This document shows positions 14,326 to 17,548 of a stretch of 17,548 nucleotides of DNA, in pieces; the first letter of the stretch is position 1; the number at the start of each line of letters is the position of its first letter. The translations under genes were made by a program, and so were the position numbers. This stretch comes from CAZAJT01 sp964485585 (GTDB taxonomy: Bacteria; Patescibacteriota; Microgenomatia; UBA1406; GWC2-37-13), in the NCBI GenBank assembly GCA_964485585.1, contig CAZAJT010000020.1, positions 1 through 17,548 of the forward strand, read 5' to 3'. The notes below the pieces were generated by a model. That model was given only the letters and a program-made list of their open reading frames with translations, searched no databases and had not been told where the DNA came from.

Positions 14326-15738
14326 ATGGTAACAAACAAGAAGATACGTTACACCTATTTTACTAAATATTATGTTCTAATTTCACTCGGATTTATTCTC
14401 GCGGGTATACTTTTGCTACAGTATATTGTAATTCGCGAAAAAAAACTTGATGGAAGAATCTATCCAAACGTTTTCATCGACAATACGGATAATGGAAGTA
14501 AAACAAAAGAAGAAATTATTGCAAAGTTTCATAGGAAGAACGATGTACTAAAAACGGTAAATATTACAATGCTTTACAAAACAGAACCTATCGCGACGTT
14601 TTCCGGAGAAAGATTGAATATTCATTCCGACGGTGAGGAGATAGTAGAAAGAGCGTACCTCATCGGCAGAACATCCCATGCATCTTCACGGATTTATCAA
14701 AAGCTAGCGACTATTTTTAATTTCGCTCGATACAACTTTTATTCAAAAATAAAATACGATGAAAATACGCTGCAAGAATTTATAGATACTGTTGGAGATC
14801 ATTATAACAAACCGGCGAAAAACGCTCTTTTCACCTTTGAAGAAGGGAGAGTCTCAAGTTTTCGGCAGGATGAAAAAGGTTTAAAAGTTAATACAGAGAA
14901 ATTCCAGAAAGATTTTGAAAGCGCAATGGCAACATTTGAGAAACAACCTGAAAACAAAACTATTACGCTCACCGATATTCTTATTGAACCTGAAATTACT
15001 CTCAAAGATAGCAATCAATTTGGCATAGAAGAGAAAATCGGTGAAGGAATTTCTGATTACAGCCACTCAATACCAGAAAGAGTTCATAATCTTACTCTTG
15101 CCGCTAGTAAATTTCACGGTATTCTTATACCAAAAGGTAAAACGTTTTCTTTTAACGATACTGTCGGCGATATTTCCTCGCTGACCGGTTACAAACCTGC
15201 ATACATTATTAAAGGTGGAAAAACGGTACTGGGAGATGGAGGAGGAGTATGTCAGGTTTCTACTACTCTTTTTCGAGCGGCGTTAAACGCTGGATTGCCG
15301 ATCGTTGAGCGCACTGCGCACGCATACCGCGTTATTTATTATGAAAATGATGCGAAACCCGGTCTTGACGCTACGGTATTTGCGCCATCTGTAGATTTGA
15401 AGTTTAAAAACAACACTGATGCGGCGATTTTAATCATGATGGATATTAACAGTGATAATAATATGTTGAAGATGCAATTTTTTGGAAAAAACGATGGGAG
15501 GAATATTGAACTTTCCGATATCACAGTGTATGACGAACAGCCTCCCCCACCATCTTTATACGAGGATGATCCTACATTGCCTCGTGGAATAACGAAACAA
15601 GTCGACTTTGCCGCATGGGGTGCAAAATCGAAATACTCATATAAAGTAACAAAGGACAGTGAGATTTTATATGAAAAAACGTTCTATTCTGTCTATAGAC
15701 CATGGGCAGCTGCTTATCTGGTAGGAACAGCTGAATAA
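14326..15738 (+). CDS. VanW family protein with C-terminal G5-like domain
   Basis: 470 aa. An N-terminal transmembrane helix (about 14-36) is followed by an extracytoplasmic region (about 45-230) resembling the peptidoglycan-binding-4 domain often paired with VanW. The VanW domain spans about 248-385 with its hallmark GDGGGVCQVSTTLFRAAL (303-320), GLPIVERTAHAYRV and GLDATVFAP. The C-terminal 70 residues (about 398-466), after a Pro-run linker, fit a G5-like beta domain (GITKQVDF through TFYSVYRPW). VanW was named from vancomycin-resistance clusters but its biochemical role is unsettled; the domain pairing implies wall or glycan contact rather than resistance. ATG 14326 lies only 7 nt from the start codon of the divergent solute-binding protein gene. 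Its stop is 1 nt from the stop of the convergent acyltransferase gene. Confidence 0.93.
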   Translation: MVTNKKIRYTYFTKYYVLISLGFILAGILLLQYIVIREKKLDGRIYPNVFIDNTDNGSKTKEEIIAKFHRKNDVLKTVNITMLYKTEPIATFSGERLNIHSDGEEIVERAYLIGRTSHASSRIYQKLATIFNFARYNFYSKIKYDENTLQEFIDTVGDHYNKPAKNALFTFEEGRVSSFRQDEKGLKVNTEKFQKDFESAMATFEKQPENKTITLTDILIEPEITLKDSNQFGIEEKIGEGISDYSHSIPERVHNLTLAASKFHGILIPKGKTFSFNDTVGDISSLTGYKPAYIIKGGKTVLGDGGGVCQVSTTLFRAALNAGLPIVERTAHAYRVIYYENDAKPGLDATVFAPSVDLKFKNNTDAAILIMMDINSDNNMLKMQFFGKNDGRNIELSDITVYDEQPPPPSLYEDDPTLPRGITKQVDFAAWGAKSKYSYKVTKDSEILYEKTFYSVYRPWAAAYLVGTAE

Positions 15739-15739
15739 T

Positions 15740-16345
15740 TTAACGGAACCATCGGGCTCTTCCCAATCGATATCGCAACTCCTTGTTTCTTCGTTCACCA
15801 ATAATCTTTGCCGGTACGCCTCCCACTATTGCAAACGGTGGAACATCTTTCGTAACCGCAGCGCCAGCGGCAACAACTGCTCCTTTGCCAATGGTAACCC
15901 CGGGCAGAATAATCGCTCGTGGGCCGATAAACACATAGTCTTCAATTGTTACTGGTCCACCGCGCGCACTAAAATGATCACTTTCCATATCATGTTCGCT
16001 GTTGTAAATCATTACTTCAGAAGCAATAGCAACATGATTGCCGATTGAAAGTTTTTCTCTTCCGTCAAGCACTACTCTTTCTCCGATAACGCTATCTTCC
16101 CCAATAATAATATTCTTCGGCTCATAAAATCGTGCACCGGTATGAATAGTTGATCTTTTCCCGATTCTTATTCCAGCTAATCGATACGCCAACCTACGAA
16201 GGTGATGAAGCGGTACGGAAGAAACAACGTGAAGAAGAAATACTTCAAACTCAAGAAAAATGTTGAAGAATCTATTCGCGACTTTTCTTGTTATTGTAGC
16301 GGGTGTCAATTTGTTCCCATTCTTATCGGTGATCGGGAGATTCAT
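15740..16345 (-). CDS. Hexapeptide-repeat acyltransferase (WcaF/NodL/maltose-acetyltransferase type)
   Basis: 201 aa from ATG 16345. After a helical N-terminal region with an amphipathic or hydrophobic stretch (about 25-45), the left-handed beta-helix repeats are clear: IRIGKRSTIHTGARF, IIIGEDSVIGERVVLDG, LSIGNHVAIASEVMIYN, VTIEDYVFIGPRAIILPGVTIGKGAVVAAGAAVTKDVP, then the usual cap AIVGGVPAKIIGER. H118 in NSEHDM is positioned like the catalytic His of this family, which transfers acetyl or other acyl groups from CoA to sugars. A role in decorating surface glycan is inferred from the envelope-gene context; the acceptor cannot be told. An upstream ATG at 16354 adds three residues (MNS), but TATAAT at 16358-16353 overlaps that codon and lies 7 nt before ATG 16345, so the shorter form is preferred. 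Confidence 0.9.
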   Translation of the reverse strand: MNLPITDKNGNKLTPATITRKVANRFFNIFLEFEVFLLHVVSSVPLHHLRRLAYRLAGIRIGKRSTIHTGARFYEPKNIIIGEDSVIGERVVLDGREKLSIGNHVAIASEVMIYNSEHDMESDHFSARGGPVTIEDYVFIGPRAIILPGVTIGKGAVVAAGAAVTKDVPPFAIVGGVPAKIIGERRNKELRYRLGRARWFR

Positions 16346-16352
16346 ACTATTC

Positions 16353-16358
16353 ATTATA
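16353..16358 (-). promoter_or_regulatory. -10 box of the acyltransferase gene
   Basis: Minus-strand TATAAT at 16358-16353, 7 nt before ATG 16345. No clear -35 box, so support rests on the perfect hexamer and on the same spacing seen at other genes here. Confidence 0.45.
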
Positions 16359-16379
16359 CATAATTCTCTCTGTTAAATA

Positions 16380-17548
16380 TTACGCTGCCATTTTTGGTTT
16401 CTGGTTGTACTCATCGAGAAGCACTTTTCCTCCTATTACGCGAGCTACATAGAAATAAGTATCATCATCCCATGCGCTAATAATTTTCACTTCGGATTTA
16501 TTTTCAGGATCTCTGATTTTAATATTTGAGAGCCTTCTCCCAACTGTCGGGTCATCAAATAATACGGTAAAATCAAGCATGCTCTCGTTTGATTTTCCCC
16601 GAATCAATTCTTTAATAGTTGTCACTGCTTTACCTGCTACCTCATACTTATTTACATCCTCCAGGAGTTGTTCTGCTGCTACTTCTGGAATACCTCTTGT
16701 GGCGGCAACTGCTCGTATCATGTTTCCGGGACCCATATGGTATGCCCAAAGAGCTAAACTGGGGTCGGGAAACAACTTATAAAGGTAATTAAGATATTCC
16801 AAAGCAAGCGTTATGTTTGTTTTTGGATCGTTACGATCAATTTCCTGAGCGCCCATATTCACATCTGTCCTGAATTTTACTGCCGCTAATGCCTTTTGGA
16901 GGTTGTCAGCCTCCCTACGGATCTTCGGCACTGTTTTTGACCGTTCTAATAACTTATCGTATCTTTGCCGCAAACTAAAATACATTTGTTGTGCTACACC
17001 TGCCTTCAATTGGCATAAACCTTCAGCTCCAGACGGGCTCACTGCACGAGGATCACCGGTACTTTCGGTTAAGATCAGACCAGGGAGAAGCTGCGTCATA
17101 AATGACTCCTGTTCAATACCAAGGCGCTGCGCTACCTCCTGAGCAATCACACTCCATTTTGAATCACTGACAAGTTTCAGATCACTCTCCAATTCATTCC
17201 GTTTAAGATAATGAAGTACAATCTGGTGTACCACCGTATCAGTTCCGCTTGCTATATGTTTTTTCTGAGTTTCGTCTTTCAGTAACATCGCCACTGCCTT
17301 TCGTACTGACATTCTATACGCATTCATCTTTTCTCCAACCGGATCTTGATAAACTTTTGTGTAATCAGTTATCGTGTCTTCTGGAGTTGGAGATGGAATG
17401 GGAGTTGGCGTATCTGAAGAAAGAGTCTTCGTTTGTGACGGCTGTGGTTCTCGTTTTTGATGTGCTGCAGCAACAGCTCCGAAACCAACCGGCAAACCCA
17501 CTGCGATCGAAATAGCTTTCTTTATGATCCCCCGCCTTGATATAGTAT
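16380..17548 (-). CDS. Lytic transglycosylase (SLT-like) with Tat-like signal, 5' end outside window
   Basis: The minus frame is open from the TAA at 16382-16380 to the window edge (first full codon at 17546), so the start lies outside; the GTG at 17501 is internal to the signal peptide. Visible residues 3-9 read SRRGIIK, then a hydrophobic stretch (AISIAVGLPVGFGAVAAA) with an AxA-type cleavage site: a twin-arginine-like signal. A Pro/Thr linker (TPTPIPSPTPED) follows. The SLT-type domain has LILTESTGDPRAVSPSGAEG with catalytic-type E161 (visible numbering), GLCQL, and ALWAYHMGPGN (about 264-274). Roughly 60 mostly charged residues separate these motifs, longer than usual. Such enzymes cleave peptidoglycan between MurNAc and GlcNAc. 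The last 60 residues, ending PKMAA, are not recognised. It lies 34 nt upstream of the acyltransferase gene and may share its transcript. Confidence 0.85.
   Translation of the reverse strand, partial: TISRRGIIKKAISIAVGLPVGFGAVAAAHQKREPQPSQTKTLSSDTPTPIPSPTPEDTITDYTKVYQDPVGEKMNAYRMSVRKAVAMLLKDETQKKHIASGTDTVVHQIVLHYLKRNELESDLKLVSDSKWSVIAQEVAQRLGIEQESFMTQLLPGLILTESTGDPRAVSPSGAEGLCQLKAGVAQQMYFSLRQRYDKLLERSKTVPKIRREADNLQKALAAVKFRTDVNMGAQEIDRNDPKTNITLALEYLNYLYKLFPDPSLALWAYHMGPGNMIRAVAATRGIPEVAAEQLLEDVNKYEVAGKAVTTIKELIRGKSNESMLDFTVLFDDPTVGRRLSNIKIRDPENKSEVKIISAWDDDTYFYVARVIGGKVLLDEYNQKPKMAA

Noticed and set aside
14326..15738. Vancomycin resistance determinant
   Set aside because: The VanW domain alone does not confer resistance; no vanHAX, vanR or vanS genes are present.
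1..17548. CRISPR array, insertion sequence, tRNA or rRNA
   Set aside because: I saw no regularly spaced repeats, transposase motifs, terminal inverted repeats, tRNA T-loop/acceptor pairs or rRNA signatures while reading both strands.

Overview
The window looks like an ungapped chromosomal segment of a small-genome bacterium, most likely of the Candidate Phyla Radiation (Patescibacteria), with Microgenomates as best guess. This is inferred from a low-GC, very compact layout, no recognisable Shine-Dalgarno sequences, secreted proteins with Pro/Thr stalks, a VanW protein, a single-pass sortase, and a protein joining a PilM-like domain to a baseplate-J-like domain. No ribosomal or marker-gene phylogeny was possible.

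Layout: (1) The 3' part of a secreted or surface protein (2-1012, +). (2) A tight plus-strand block, 1057-6543: adenosine-deaminase-family protein, CBS-less IMP dehydrogenase (guaB), GMP synthase (guaA), divergent Ham1/RdgB-type nucleotide pyrophosphatase, and seryl-tRNA synthetase (serS). guaB and guaA convert IMP to XMP to GMP; the deaminase could feed IMP salvage and the Ham1-like protein could remove aberrant purine triphosphates. (3) A cell-envelope block, 6548-17548, on both strands: class A penicillin-binding protein (-), a 470-bp noncoding gap, a two-LysM membrane protein (+), a three-gene minus unit (membrane-anchored solute-binding protein, PilM-like/baseplate-J-like protein, sortase), VanW/G5-like protein (+), hexapeptide acyltransferase (-) and a lytic transglycosylase with a Tat-like signal (-, 5' end outside the window).

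Transcription signals are unusually easy to read. In five genes a -10 hexamer (TATAAT or TAGAAT) lies 5-7 nt before the ATG, so the predicted transcript starts at or within about 1 nt of the start codon. This suggests leaderless mRNAs and helps choose starts (guaB 2039, acyltransferase 16345). Convergent genes end 1-4 nt apart or overlap by 8 nt with no visible intrinsic terminator. One divergent pair has start codons only 7 nt apart, so at least one promoter lies inside the opposing gene.

The points most worth following are the leaderless pattern, the solute-binding/PilM-baseplate-J/sortase unit, an AT-hook-like motif in the cytoplasmic part of the penicillin-binding protein, altered substrate-site residues in the deaminase and Ham1-like enzymes, and a structured intergenic region with a 20-bp direct repeat and a possible small RNA.
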